Assembly (NCBI GenBank): GCA_903834645.1
Contig: CAILKA010000460.1
Span: forward strand, 1-12,239
DNA: 12,239 nt
Reading direction: 5' to 3'
Origin: an uncultured beta proteobacterium
Lineage (GTDB): Bacteria > Pseudomonadota > Gammaproteobacteria > Burkholderiales > Burkholderiaceae_C
Part shown: positions 5,809-12,160 of the stretch, piece after piece
Numbering within the stretch: the stretch's first letter is position 1
Layout: each line of letters starts with the position of its first letter
Notes under the pieces: model-generated
Told to the model about the DNA's origin: nothing
Seen by the model: the letters and a program-made list of their open reading frames with translations, nothing else
The model's database searches: none
Made by a program: the position numbers and the translations under genes

Positions 5809-6515
5809 GCGAGCGCGCGCGCCGCGAGCGCGTCGCGGACCCGTGCGCCGTTCCGGTGGTGCGGGTCGACCATCATCTCGATCCTGTAGCGCCTGCTCGA
5901 CTGGAGCCGTACCTCCTGCGCGAGCAGGTCACCGATCGCCTGCGCGCGGATGCTGGCTGGGTGCCCGAGCGCACCGGTGACGGCCTGCCGGCGGAGGCCG
6001 GCGATCCGCTGCGGCCTGCTGCCGTGCTTGTGCCGCTCGTGCAGCGCGCACAGGGGCTGCACGTGCTGCTCACTCGCCGCACGGATCACTTGCACGATCA
6101 TGCCGGGCAGATCAGCTTTCCCGGCGGCCGGCACGATCCCGATGACGAGAGCCTGGTGGCCACCGCGCTGCGCGAGGCACACGAGGAGATCGGGCTGCAC
6201 GCGCAGCAGGTGGAGGTGCTGGCCTGCATGCCTGTGTACCGCACGGTCACGCACTACGAGGTCACGCCCGTGCTCGCCCTGGTGCAGCCTCCCTTCGAGC
6301 TTGCGCTGGACGACTTCGAGGTGGCAGAGGCCTTCGAGGTGCCGCTGGCCTTCCTGATGAACCCGGCCCACCACCGCTGGCACGCCTGGGTCGACAGCGA
6401 GGGCTCGGCACGCGAGTTCGTGTCGATGCCTTGGCACCGTGACGGGCGCGAGTACTACATCTGGGGAGCGACGGCGGCGATGCTGCGCAACCTCTACCGG
6501 CTGCTCGCCGCCTGA
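5805..6515 (+). CDS. Nudix hydrolase, CoA pyrophosphatase type (NudL/YeaB-like)
   Basis: 236 residues. The segment LLTRRTDHLHDHAGQISFPGGRHDPDD followed by ALREAHEEIGL (about residues 87-128) combines the UPF0035 signature (H-x-G-Q-I-x-F-P-G-G-x-x-D) with a Nudix box whose Glu residues bind Mg2+. That pairing is typical of enzymes hydrolysing the pyrophosphate of coenzyme A and its derivatives; the precise substrate is inferred from family. As in E. coli NudL, the Nudix box departs slightly from the consensus before REAxEE. The start is taken as TTG at 5805, overlapping the rplS stop, with AAGG ten bases upstream. The first about 70 residues are less conserved, so a GTG start some 17 codons in is possible. 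It is transcribed with rplS and precedes the CobD-like gene. Confidence 0.9.
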   Translation: MSERARRERVADPCAVPVVRVDHHLDPVAPARLEPYLLREQVTDRLRADAGWVPERTGDGLPAEAGDPLRPAAVLVPLVQRAQGLHVLLTRRTDHLHDHAGQISFPGGRHDPDDESLVATALREAHEEIGLHAQQVEVLACMPVYRTVTHYEVTPVLALVQPPFELALDDFEVAEAFEVPLAFLMNPAHHRWHAWVDSEGSAREFVSMPWHRDGREYYIWGATAAMLRNLYRLLAA

Positions 6516-6546
6516 GCCGCGCAGATCGGTCCGGCTCGAGGCTGGC

Positions 6547-6552
6547 TATGAT
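6547..6552 (+). promoter_or_regulatory. candidate -10 box (TATGAT) immediately before the CobD-like gene
   Basis: TATGAT matches five of six consensus positions and ends 11 bases before the ATG at 6564. That would place transcription start within about 5 nt of the start codon. No Shine-Dalgarno sequence is visible, so the mRNA could be almost leaderless. No good -35 was found. Confidence 0.3.
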
Positions 6553-6563
6553 CGCAGCCTGCG

Positions 6564-7568
6564 ATGAGCTTCTTCGCCGTCCTTGTAGCCCTGCTGATCG
6601 AACAACTGCGCCCGCTGCCGCGCGGCAATCGGCTGCCTCGCTGGGTGAGCGGGTGGTTCGACTGGACCAGCCGCAACCTCGACGCAGGGCACACGCGCCA
6701 TGCCTGGATGGTCTGGCTCGTGGCGGTGTTGGCCCCGGCGCTGCTGGCCAGTGCCGTCTACCTCGGCCTGCGCAGCTACAGCCTGCTGCTGGCGCTCGCC
6801 TTCGACGTGCTGGTGCTGTACTTCACGCTGGGCTTTCGCCAGTTCAGCCACTGGTTCACCGAGATCCGGGACGCGCTGGATCGCGGTGACGAACACGAAG
6901 CGCGCAGGCTGCTGGCGGCCTGGCGCCACCTCGATGCGAGTGAGCTGCCGCGCACCGCGGTGCTGCGCCACGTCATGGAGCACTCCTTGCTGGCGGCGCA
7001 CCGACATGTCTTCGGGGTCTTCTTCGGCTTCGTCGCGTTGTCGGCGCTGGGCCTGGGGCCCGCGGGTGCCTTGCTGTATCGCCTGGCCGGTGCCGCGGCC
7101 AACCACTGGGGACCGCGGCTGAGGCCAGGCGAGGTCGAGCAAAGCGAAGCGATGCGCGCGCTCGCGCAGCGTCTCTACGACCTCATCGACCACGTGCCGG
7201 CACGGATGACCGCCTTCGGCTTCGCCGTGGTGGGCAACTTCGAGGAGGCCATCAACGGCTGGCGCCGCGATGCGGGGCTGTGGCTGCGTCCGAACGAGGG
7301 CGTCATCCTCGCTTCCGCCTCCGGTGCCGTGGGGGTGCAGCTCGGAGGCAGCGCCCCGGCCGGCGTCACGCCCGAGCGGGCCGCGGTGCAGCCGGCTCGG
7401 CCCGTGTCGCCGGGGGAGGACGACACACTGCTCGAGGCCGCGGGTGCCACCCCTGGCATGGTGCCGCAGATGGCCCACCTGCAGAGCATGGTCGGGCTCG
7501 TGTGGCGCTCGGTGGTGCTGTGGCTGCTGACCGTGGCACTGCTGTCGCTGGCCAACGTGCTGGGCTGA
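6564..7568 (+). CDS. CobD/CbiB family membrane protein (AmpE-like paralogue)
   Basis: 334 residues, multi-pass inner membrane protein. Hydrophobic segments at about 3-15, 47-67, 73-92, 148-175 and 308-332. Family features are the N-terminal ALLIEQLRPL, LYFTLGFRQF (about 85-94), the soluble-loop stretch GDEHEARRLLAAW (108-120), EHSLLAAHRH, and ARMTAFGFAVVGNFEEAI (213-230), which matches the ARLTA...G...A region of CbiB. CbiB/CobD proper joins aminopropanol to adenosylcobyric acid in B12 synthesis, while the related AmpE is a beta-lactamase regulator. No other cobalamin gene is near, and the context is ribosomal and RNA genes, so a true B12 role is doubtful. It follows the Nudix gene after 48 bp on the same strand. 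The family call is solid; the function is unproven. Confidence 0.8.
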   Translation: MSFFAVLVALLIEQLRPLPRGNRLPRWVSGWFDWTSRNLDAGHTRHAWMVWLVAVLAPALLASAVYLGLRSYSLLLALAFDVLVLYFTLGFRQFSHWFTEIRDALDRGDEHEARRLLAAWRHLDASELPRTAVLRHVMEHSLLAAHRHVFGVFFGFVALSALGLGPAGALLYRLAGAAANHWGPRLRPGEVEQSEAMRALAQRLYDLIDHVPARMTAFGFAVVGNFEEAINGWRRDAGLWLRPNEGVILASASGAVGVQLGGSAPAGVTPERAAVQPARPVSPGEDDTLLEAAGATPGMVPQMAHLQSMVGLVWRSVVLWLLTVALLSLANVLG

Positions 7569-7581
7569 AGCGCGGGCCGCA

Positions 7582-7598
7582 CCCGTCTGGCAGGCGGG
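7582..7598 (-). terminator. hairpin between convergent CobD-like gene and rsgA
   Basis: CCCGTC (7582-7587) pairs with GGCGGG (7593-7598), one G-T pair, 5-nt loop, right after the rsgA TAA on the minus strand and 13 bp past the CobD-like stop. There is no T-run, so this is only a candidate shared terminator. Confidence 0.35.
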
Positions 7599-7599
7599 C

Positions 7600-8508
7600 T
7601 TACTGGCTGCCGGGCCGACCCGAGCGCGCAGCCTCGAGCTCGTCGAGCATCTCCACGTACTGGCGCCAGCGCGTGGCGGCGAGCCTTCCTGCATCGACCG
7701 CCGCGCGCACGCTGCAACCCGGCTCCTGCCGGTGCGTGCAGTTGTAGAAACGGCAGCCGCTCACCTGTGCCTGCACATCGGGCATGTGCCGCACGAGGTC
7801 GGTTGCCGCCACGTGGTGCAGCCCGAACTCCTGGAATCCCGGTGAGTCGATGAGCGCACCGTCGCCGGGGTTCGGGCCCAGCGCATACCAGCGCGTCGTG
7901 GTCGTGGTGTGACGGCCGCTTTGCAGCGCGCGCGAGATTTCGCCCACCTCGGCGTCCGCCTGCGGGCACAGCAGGTTCACGAGCGTGCTCTTGCCGGCAC
8001 CACTGGGGCCCATCACGAGCGTGGTGCGCCCCTGCAGCCGTGGCTTCAGCAGCTCCGCTGCTGCCTGCGCGTCGCGCAGCGACAGCTCCACCACCTCCAC
8101 CTCGGCCGCTGCCAGCGGTGCAAGCTTGGCGCGGCCCGCCTGCAGGGGGAGGTCTGCCTTGTTGAGCGCAACCCAGGCGGGCACCCCGGCGCTGTGCGCG
8201 GCGATCAGGGCACGCGCGACCATCCGCTCCGAAAACGGCGGGTCGGCCGCCACGAGCACGAGCACGGCGTCCAGATTGGCGGCGAAGGACTTGGTGCGCC
8301 ACGCGTCCTGCCGGAAGAGCAGGTTCCGGCGCGGCAGCACCGCCTCCACCACCGCTTCATCGCCCGATGCGAGCCAGCTGACCTGGTCGCCCACCACCGC
8401 CTCGCCGCGTTTGCCGCGTGGGTGTGCGATCAGGCGCCTGCCGTCCGGGATCTGGATGAGCACATGCCGGCCGTGGGCCGCCACGACGAGACCTACGGCA
8501 GGCGTCAT
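7600..8508 (-). CDS. rsgA: ribosome small subunit-dependent GTPase A
   Basis: RsgA (YjeQ) is a circularly permuted GTPase that binds late 30S precursors, checks the decoding centre and releases RbfA. 302 residues. It has an N-terminal OB-fold (to about residue 75), then motifs in permuted order: NKAD (G4, 116-119), GPSGAGKS (G1/P-loop, 167-174), the Thr-rich switch GRHTTTTT (198-205) and DSPG (G3, 221-224). It ends with a zinc knuckle, Cys252, Cys257, His259 and Cys265. The ATG at 8508 overlaps the TGA of the pterin dehydratase gene (ATGA), which decides the start. The frame is open for 32 more codons upstream, but these lie inside the neighbour. It is the last gene of a three-gene minus-strand operon. 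Confidence 0.96.
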   Translation of the reverse strand: MTPAVGLVVAAHGRHVLIQIPDGRRLIAHPRGKRGEAVVGDQVSWLASGDEAVVEAVLPRRNLLFRQDAWRTKSFAANLDAVLVLVAADPPFSERMVARALIAAHSAGVPAWVALNKADLPLQAGRAKLAPLAAAEVEVVELSLRDAQAAAELLKPRLQGRTTLVMGPSGAGKSTLVNLLCPQADAEVGEISRALQSGRHTTTTTRWYALGPNPGDGALIDSPGFQEFGLHHVAATDLVRHMPDVQAQVSGCRFYNCTHRQEPGCSVRAAVDAGRLAATRWRQYVEMLDELEAARSGRPGSQ

Positions 8509-8846
8509 CCGCCCGGCGCGTCGAGCAGGGCTGCGCACACGACGTCGTTCATCGTGATGCCATGAGCCGAGTGCGTGTGCCAGCGCACGATGCAGCGCCC
8601 CCACTCGATGCGCAGCTCGGGATGGTGATCCTGGCGCGCGGCGAGCCGGGCCGCCGCCTGTGCGAAGGCCATGGCCGAGTCGAAGTCGGGGAAGCGGTAG
8701 TCACGCTCCAGCGCACCGTCGCGCACCGACCAGCCAGGCAGCTGCGCGAGCTGCGCCTCCAGGGCCGGCGCATCCAGTCGGTCGTCAGCGCCGAGCAGAC
8801 GCAGGCGAGCGTCGAGCGGCGCCGGCTCGACTGCCGCCGGACTCAA
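8505..8846 (-). CDS. pterin-4a-carbinolamine dehydratase
   Basis: Dehydrates 4a-hydroxytetrahydrobiopterin-type intermediates to regenerate pterin cofactor, classically for phenylalanine hydroxylase. 113 residues, family length. The active-site cluster DHHPELRIEWGRC (His74, His75, Trp82) and THSAHGITMND (His92) is complete. The start is TTG at 8846, which overlaps the stop of the M48 protease gene (TTGA). It is supported by GGAG at 8854-8857, seven bases upstream, and no other usable start lies before the conserved part. Its stop overlaps the rsgA ATG, so the three genes are a coupled operon. No phenylalanine hydroxylase gene is in the window, so the physiological partner is not visible here; in many bacteria this enzyme stands alone. 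Confidence 0.93.
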   Translation of the reverse strand: MSPAAVEPAPLDARLRLLGADDRLDAPALEAQLAQLPGWSVRDGALERDYRFPDFDSAMAFAQAAARLAARQDHHPELRIEWGRCIVRWHTHSAHGITMNDVVCAALLDAPGG

Positions 8847-10174
8847 GCAGCCGCTCCGAGAGGGGCCGTGCCATCTCGGCCAGGGCCCTGCCCAGTGGCT
8901 GATGCGGCGCGGGCCAGCGCTGCCAGGCGCTGCGCGGCAGGCGGGTGCGAGTGGTGGAAGCGCACGTACAGGGGATCGGGCGTGAGAGTGGAGGCGTTGT
9001 CCTCGTAGAGCTTGAGCAGGGCACCCTGCAGCTCGAGCGGGCTGGCGTGGGCGCTGGCGTAGGCATCAGCCTGGAACTCGTCTCGGCGCGAGAAGTGCGC
9101 AAAGATCGGGGTGACGAAGAAGGCGAAGGCGGGCAGCACGAGCAGGAAGAGCTGCAGCGCCAGTGCATCGTGCGGCTGGCCGGGCCGGGGCTGCACCCCC
9201 AGGCCCGCATAGAAGGCGGTCTGCGTGCTGAGCCAGCCCAGCAGCGCCAGTGCGGCCCCGCTGAACACGACGATCGACACCATGCGCTTGAGCAGGTGCC
9301 GGTGGTGGAAGTGGCCCAGCTCATGCGCGAGCACGGCCTCGATTTCGGCATGCGTGAGCCGCGCAAGCAGCGTGTCGTAGAAGACCACGCGCTTGGCTGC
9401 GCCCAGGCCGGTGAAGTAGGCGTTGGAGTGGGCGGACCGGCGGCTGCCGTCCATCACCAGCAGGCTGCGGGCACGAAAGCCGCAGCGCTGCATCAGGGCC
9501 TGCACGCGCGTGGCCAGTGCCTCATCACCCAGGGGCTCGAAACGGTTGAAGAGCGGGGCGATGAGGGTCGGGTAGGCGAGCTGCATCAGCAGCACGAAGC
9601 CCACGAAGGCGAGCCACGCCCACAGCCACCACCAGGGGCCCGCCGCGCCCATCAGGGCCAGCACGAGCGCGGCCAGCGGCAGCAGCATCAGCGCCGAGAC
9701 CAGCACCTCCTTGCCGAGGTCGGCGACCCACATGGCCGGTGTGATGCGGTTGAAGCCGAAGCGCTGCTCGAGGCGGAAAGTTTCGTACCAGGAAAACGGC
9801 AGCGTGAGCACGCCGCCCACCGCTGCGCAGCCAGCCAGGAAGACCAGCTGGGTGACGATGGGGCCCAGTCCCCAGGCCTGCCCGAGGCCCTGGCTCCAGC
9901 CATGCAGCGCGTCGAGGCCACCGAGCAGCGTCCAGCCCACGAGAAGGGCCGCCCCCCACGCCGAGCCCGCGAGCCCGAAGCGCTCCCGTGCAATCGCGTA
10001 ATCGGCTGCCTTGCGGTGAGCGTCCAGGCCCACGGTTGCCTCGAAGGCGGCCGGCACGGCCGCGCGGTGCGCACCCACGTGCCGGATCTGGCGCCCGGCG
10101 AGCCAGGCCTGCACCAAGAAGCCCCCAAGCAGGGCTGTGACGAAAAGTGTGGTGACGAGATCCGGGGCGTTCAT
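8843..10174 (-). CDS. M48 family (Ste24/CAAX-type) membrane metalloprotease
   Basis: 443 residues, multi-pass inner membrane zinc protease. Hydrophobic segments lie at about 5-26, 72-88, 105-127, 155-195 and again around 300-318 and 340-360. The zinc site is HELGH (284-288), with the third ligand in EFQAD (Glu366 to Asp370). RFGFNRITPAMWVAD (about 138-152) and the SRRSAHSNAYFTGLG segment (about 245-259) just before the catalytic helix are typical of bacterial Ste24 homologues. These enzymes are thought to act in membrane protein quality control; bacterial substrates are mostly unknown. The start is ATG at 10174 with no visible Shine-Dalgarno and a -10-like TACACT just upstream. It diverges from orn across 59 bp and leads the operon with the pterin dehydratase and rsgA. 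Confidence 0.93.
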   Translation of the reverse strand: MNAPDLVTTLFVTALLGGFLVQAWLAGRQIRHVGAHRAAVPAAFEATVGLDAHRKAADYAIARERFGLAGSAWGAALLVGWTLLGGLDALHGWSQGLGQAWGLGPIVTQLVFLAGCAAVGGVLTLPFSWYETFRLEQRFGFNRITPAMWVADLGKEVLVSALMLLPLAALVLALMGAAGPWWWLWAWLAFVGFVLLMQLAYPTLIAPLFNRFEPLGDEALATRVQALMQRCGFRARSLLVMDGSRRSAHSNAYFTGLGAAKRVVFYDTLLARLTHAEIEAVLAHELGHFHHRHLLKRMVSIVVFSGAALALLGWLSTQTAFYAGLGVQPRPGQPHDALALQLFLLVLPAFAFFVTPIFAHFSRRDEFQADAYASAHASPLELQGALLKLYEDNASTLTPDPLYVRFHHSHPPAAQRLAALARAASATGQGPGRDGTAPLGAAA

Positions 10175-10182
10175 CAGGGTGC

Positions 10183-10188
10183 AGTGTA
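10183..10188 (-). promoter_or_regulatory. candidate -10 box (TACACT) for the M48 protease operon
   Basis: On the minus strand TACACT ends nine bases before the protease ATG, in the 59-bp divergent gap. If used, the transcript would start within a few bases of the ATG, which lacks a Shine-Dalgarno. No good -35 is visible. Confidence 0.3.
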
Positions 10189-10197
10189 GGGCTGAGC

Positions 10198-10203
10198 GAC
10201 AAT
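10198..10203 (+). promoter_or_regulatory. candidate -10 box (GACAAT) for orn
   Basis: GACAAT matches the last five positions of TACAAT-type boxes and lies 30 bases before the orn ATG, in the only non-coding sequence available for an orn promoter. The -35 region would fall at the start of the protease gene and shows no strong match. Confidence 0.35.
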
Positions 10204-10218
10204 CCGTCGGGGAGCCGC

Positions 10219-10225
10219 AGGAGGA
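10219..10225 (+). promoter_or_regulatory. strong ribosome binding site of orn
   Basis: AGGAGGA lies eight bases before the ATG at 10234, a near-perfect Shine-Dalgarno and the strongest in the window. It fixes the start of orn. Confidence 0.85.
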
Positions 10226-10233
10226 AGACCCGG

Positions 10234-10794
10234 ATGACCGACCACACGTTGGCCTCGAGCGAGAACAACCTGATCTGGATCGACCTCGAGATGACGGGGC
10301 TGGATCCCGACCGCGACCGCATCATCGAGGTGGCCGTCATCGTGACGGATCCACACCTGACGGTGCGCATGCAGGGCCCGGTGCTGGCGGTGCACCAGAG
10401 CGATGCGGTCCTCGACGGCATGGACGCCTGGAACAAGGGCACGCATGGCAAGAGCGGTCTGATCGACCGCGTGCGCGCCTCCACCCTGGACGAGGCCACG
10501 GCCGAGGCGCAGGTGCTGGAATTCCTGCGCGTCTATGTGCCCAAGGGCAAGAGCCCGATGTGCGGCAACAGCATCTGCCAGGATCGCCGATTCATGGTGC
10601 GCACCATGCCGCGCCTGGAGGCCTATTTCCACTACCGCAACCTGGACGTCAGCACCCTCAAGGAGCTGGCCCGGCGCTGGCGGCCCGAGGTCGCCGATGG
10701 CTTCAAGAAGGCCCAGAAGCACACGGCCCTGGCCGACGTGGGCGAGTCGATCGACGAACTGCTGCACTACCGCGAGCACTTCCTGCGCGTCTGA
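10234..10794 (+). CDS. orn: oligoribonuclease
   Basis: Orn is a 3'-5' exoribonuclease of the DEDDh class that degrades RNA dinucleotides, finishing mRNA decay and cleaving pGpG from cyclic-di-GMP breakdown. 186 residues, as expected. All catalytic residues are present: Asp17 and Glu19 in LIWIDLEMTGLD, Asp117 in GNSICQDRRF, His163 and Asp168 in KKAQKHTALADV. They sit at a constant offset of five from the E. coli enzyme because of a slightly longer N-terminus. ATG is fixed by AGGAGG. It is transcribed alone, diverging from the M48 protease and converging on the FKBP gene, with a hairpin right after the stop. Confidence 0.97.
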   Translation: MTDHTLASSENNLIWIDLEMTGLDPDRDRIIEVAVIVTDPHLTVRMQGPVLAVHQSDAVLDGMDAWNKGTHGKSGLIDRVRASTLDEATAEAQVLEFLRVYVPKGKSPMCGNSICQDRRFMVRTMPRLEAYFHYRNLDVSTLKELARRWRPEVADGFKKAQKHTALADVGESIDELLHYREHFLRV

Positions 10795-10819
10795 GCGCGC
10801 AGGCCCACGCGGTGCGCGC
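10795..10819 (+). terminator. hairpin between convergent orn and FKBP genes
   Basis: GCGCGCA (10795-10801) pairs perfectly with TGCGCGC (10813-10819) around an 11-nt loop, starting at the base after the orn stop and ending 4 bp before the FKBP stop. It is placed as a shared terminator for both strands but lacks T-runs. Confidence 0.45.
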
Positions 10820-10823
10820 AGCT

Positions 10824-11171
10824 TCAGGCTGCCAGGAGTTCCACCTCGAACTTCAGCGTCGCGTTCGGCGGAATCACCCCGCCTGCCCCGTAGGCACCGT
10901 AACCCAGTTGCGGGGGGATCAGCAGCACACGTGTGCCGCCCACCTGCATGCCCTGGACGCCTTCGTCCCAGCCCGCAATCACCTCCCCCCCGCCCAGGCG
11001 AAAGGAGAAGGGCTCGCCGCGACCCTTGCTGGAGTCGAACTGCCGGCCTGCCTGGCCGTCGAGCCAGAGCCAGCCGGTGTAGTGCACGCTGACACGCCGG
11101 CCGGCGGTGGCGGTGGCGCCCGTTCCGGCTGTCGTGTCCTCGTACTGCAATCCGCTGGGGGTGGTGATCAT
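10824..11171 (-). CDS. FKBP-type peptidyl-prolyl cis-trans isomerase, single domain
   Basis: Catalyses proline cis-trans isomerisation during protein folding. 115 residues: a single FKBP domain with no signal peptide, so probably cytoplasmic. The start of the fold, TPSGLQYED, is followed by VSVHYTGWL (Tyr31), FDSSKGRGEPFSFRLG (Phe45, Asp46, Phe55), GEVIAGWDEGVQGM (Val64, Ile65, Trp68), LGYGAYGAGGVIPPNATL (Tyr91) and FEVELL (Phe108). These are the standard pocket residues. ATG at 11171 is decided by AAGGAG at 11178-11183, six bases upstream. The frame stays open to 11294, but that would run into gluQ and adds no conserved sequence. It lies downstream of gluQ on the same strand after 83 bp. Confidence 0.95.
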   Translation of the reverse strand: MITTPSGLQYEDTTAGTGATATAGRRVSVHYTGWLWLDGQAGRQFDSSKGRGEPFSFRLGGGEVIAGWDEGVQGMQVGGTRVLLIPPQLGYGAYGAGGVIPPNATLKFEVELLAA

Positions 11172-11239
11172 CGGGCGCTCCTTGGCCGCTGTGCTGGAGC
11201 CGTGATCATGCCCGAGCGCAGGCGGGCCAGCTCGCACCC

Positions 11240-11260
11240 CGGTGACGGGGCGTGTCACCG
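11240..11260 (-). terminator. hairpin at the gluQ stop codon
   Basis: CGGTGAC (11240-11246) pairs perfectly with GTCACCG (11254-11260) around a 7-nt loop. The stem includes the gluQ TGA on the minus strand. It may terminate gluQ or protect its 3' end ahead of the FKBP gene. No T-run is seen. Confidence 0.4.
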
Positions 11261-12160
11261 TTCGCACCAGGCCTGGCGCCAGGCCTGCACGCATGCGTCG
11301 AGGAAGGCTTGCGGCGAGCCGCGCGGCGCACCCTGCACCTCCAGCCCGAGCACCTGCGCGGCCAGCTCGAGTGTGCGCACCGGGTCGCGTGTGTCCGCGG
11401 CGCTGGCACCGTTCTGCTTGGACAGCTTGAAGCCATCAGCGCCCCGCACGAGCGGGGTGTGCAGGTAAGTGGGCGCGGCCAGGCCCAGGGCCCGCTGCAG
11501 CAGGATCTGGCGTGCCGTGTTGTCGGCCAGATCCTCGCCCCGCACCACGTGCGTCACACCCTGGGCCGCGTCGTCCACCACGACGGCGAGCTGGTAGGCA
11601 TAGGGCCCATCGGCACGGCGCAGCACGAAGTCGCCGACCTCGCGGGCCACGTCCTGTTGCTGCGGGCCCAGGCGCCGGTCGTGCCAGCGGACGACCTGTG
11701 CGCTCGCGTCTGGCCCGCAGGTCAGCAGGCGTACGGCGCGGGGCGCCCGGCCCCCCAGCCCCATGCGGCAGGTTCCCGGGTAGACGCGCTCGGCCTCGCG
11801 CGCGTGCACGACCCCTGCAGCAGCCAGCGCTGCGTCGACATCGCGTCGCGAGCATCCGCAAGGGTAGGCCTGGCCTGCCTGCACCAGTCGTGCAAGCGCG
11901 ACGTCGTAGGCCTCGGTGCGCTCCGTCTGGCGCATGGGCGGCTCATCGGCGACGAGCCCGAGCGCCTGGAGCTGGAGCAGGATCTGCGCTTCGGCCCCGG
12001 GCGTGCAGCGGCGCACATCGACGTCCTCGATGCGCACCAGCCAGCGTCCGCGATGGGCGCGTGCATCGAGCCAGCTGGCCAGCGCGGCCACCACCGAGCC
12101 CGCGTGCAGCGCGCCAGTGGGCGAGGGGGCGAAGCGGCCGGTGTAGGCGGGCGCAGGCAT
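11255..12160 (-). CDS. gluQ: glutamyl-queuosine tRNA(Asp) synthetase
   Basis: A truncated GluRS paralogue that attaches glutamate to the queuine base at position 34 of tRNA(Asp) rather than to the tRNA 3' end. 301 residues, typical because the anticodon-binding domain is missing. Motifs: GRFAPSPTGALHAGS (8-22, the HIGH-type ATP site), RIEDVD (43-48), a zinc site formed by Cys101, Cys103, Tyr127 and Cys131, DGPYAYQLAVVVDD (184-197), and KLSKQ (245-249, the KMSKS-type loop). ATG at 12160 gives the normal N-terminus. GTG 12235 would add 25 unconserved residues. The last codons spell QAW-R-QAW and contain a 20-bp palindrome. It is the first visible gene of a minus-strand pair with the FKBP gene. 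Confidence 0.95.
   Translation of the reverse strand: MPAPAYTGRFAPSPTGALHAGSVVAALASWLDARAHRGRWLVRIEDVDVRRCTPGAEAQILLQLQALGLVADEPPMRQTERTEAYDVALARLVQAGQAYPCGCSRRDVDAALAAAGVVHAREAERVYPGTCRMGLGGRAPRAVRLLTCGPDASAQVVRWHDRRLGPQQQDVAREVGDFVLRRADGPYAYQLAVVVDDAAQGVTHVVRGEDLADNTARQILLQRALGLAAPTYLHTPLVRGADGFKLSKQNGASAADTRDPVRTLELAAQVLGLEVQGAPRGSPQAFLDACVQAWRQAWCER
11268..11287. repeat. 20-bp perfect palindrome in the last codons of gluQ
   Basis: Two copies of CAGGCCTGG overlap head to head around a central GGCGCC, giving a fully self-complementary 20-mer. It encodes the QAWRQAW repeat near the GluQ C-terminus and lies 8 bp from the hairpin at 11240-11260. Confidence 0.85.

Noticed and set aside
8509..8604. 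32-codon N-terminal extension of rsgA
   Set aside because: It lies inside the pterin dehydratase gene and is unlike RsgA; ATG 8508 overlaps the upstream stop in a normal ATGA junction.
8945..10189. 414-codon plus-strand open frame opposite the M48 protease
   Set aside because: Shadow of the protease gene with HELGH and ExxxD motifs; its translation is His/Gln/Glu-rich and unlike a real protein.
10137..11468. 443-codon plus-strand open frame across orn, the FKBP gene and the gluQ end
   Set aside because: Reads through three confirmed genes in the wrong frame or strand; no start signal or conserved motif.
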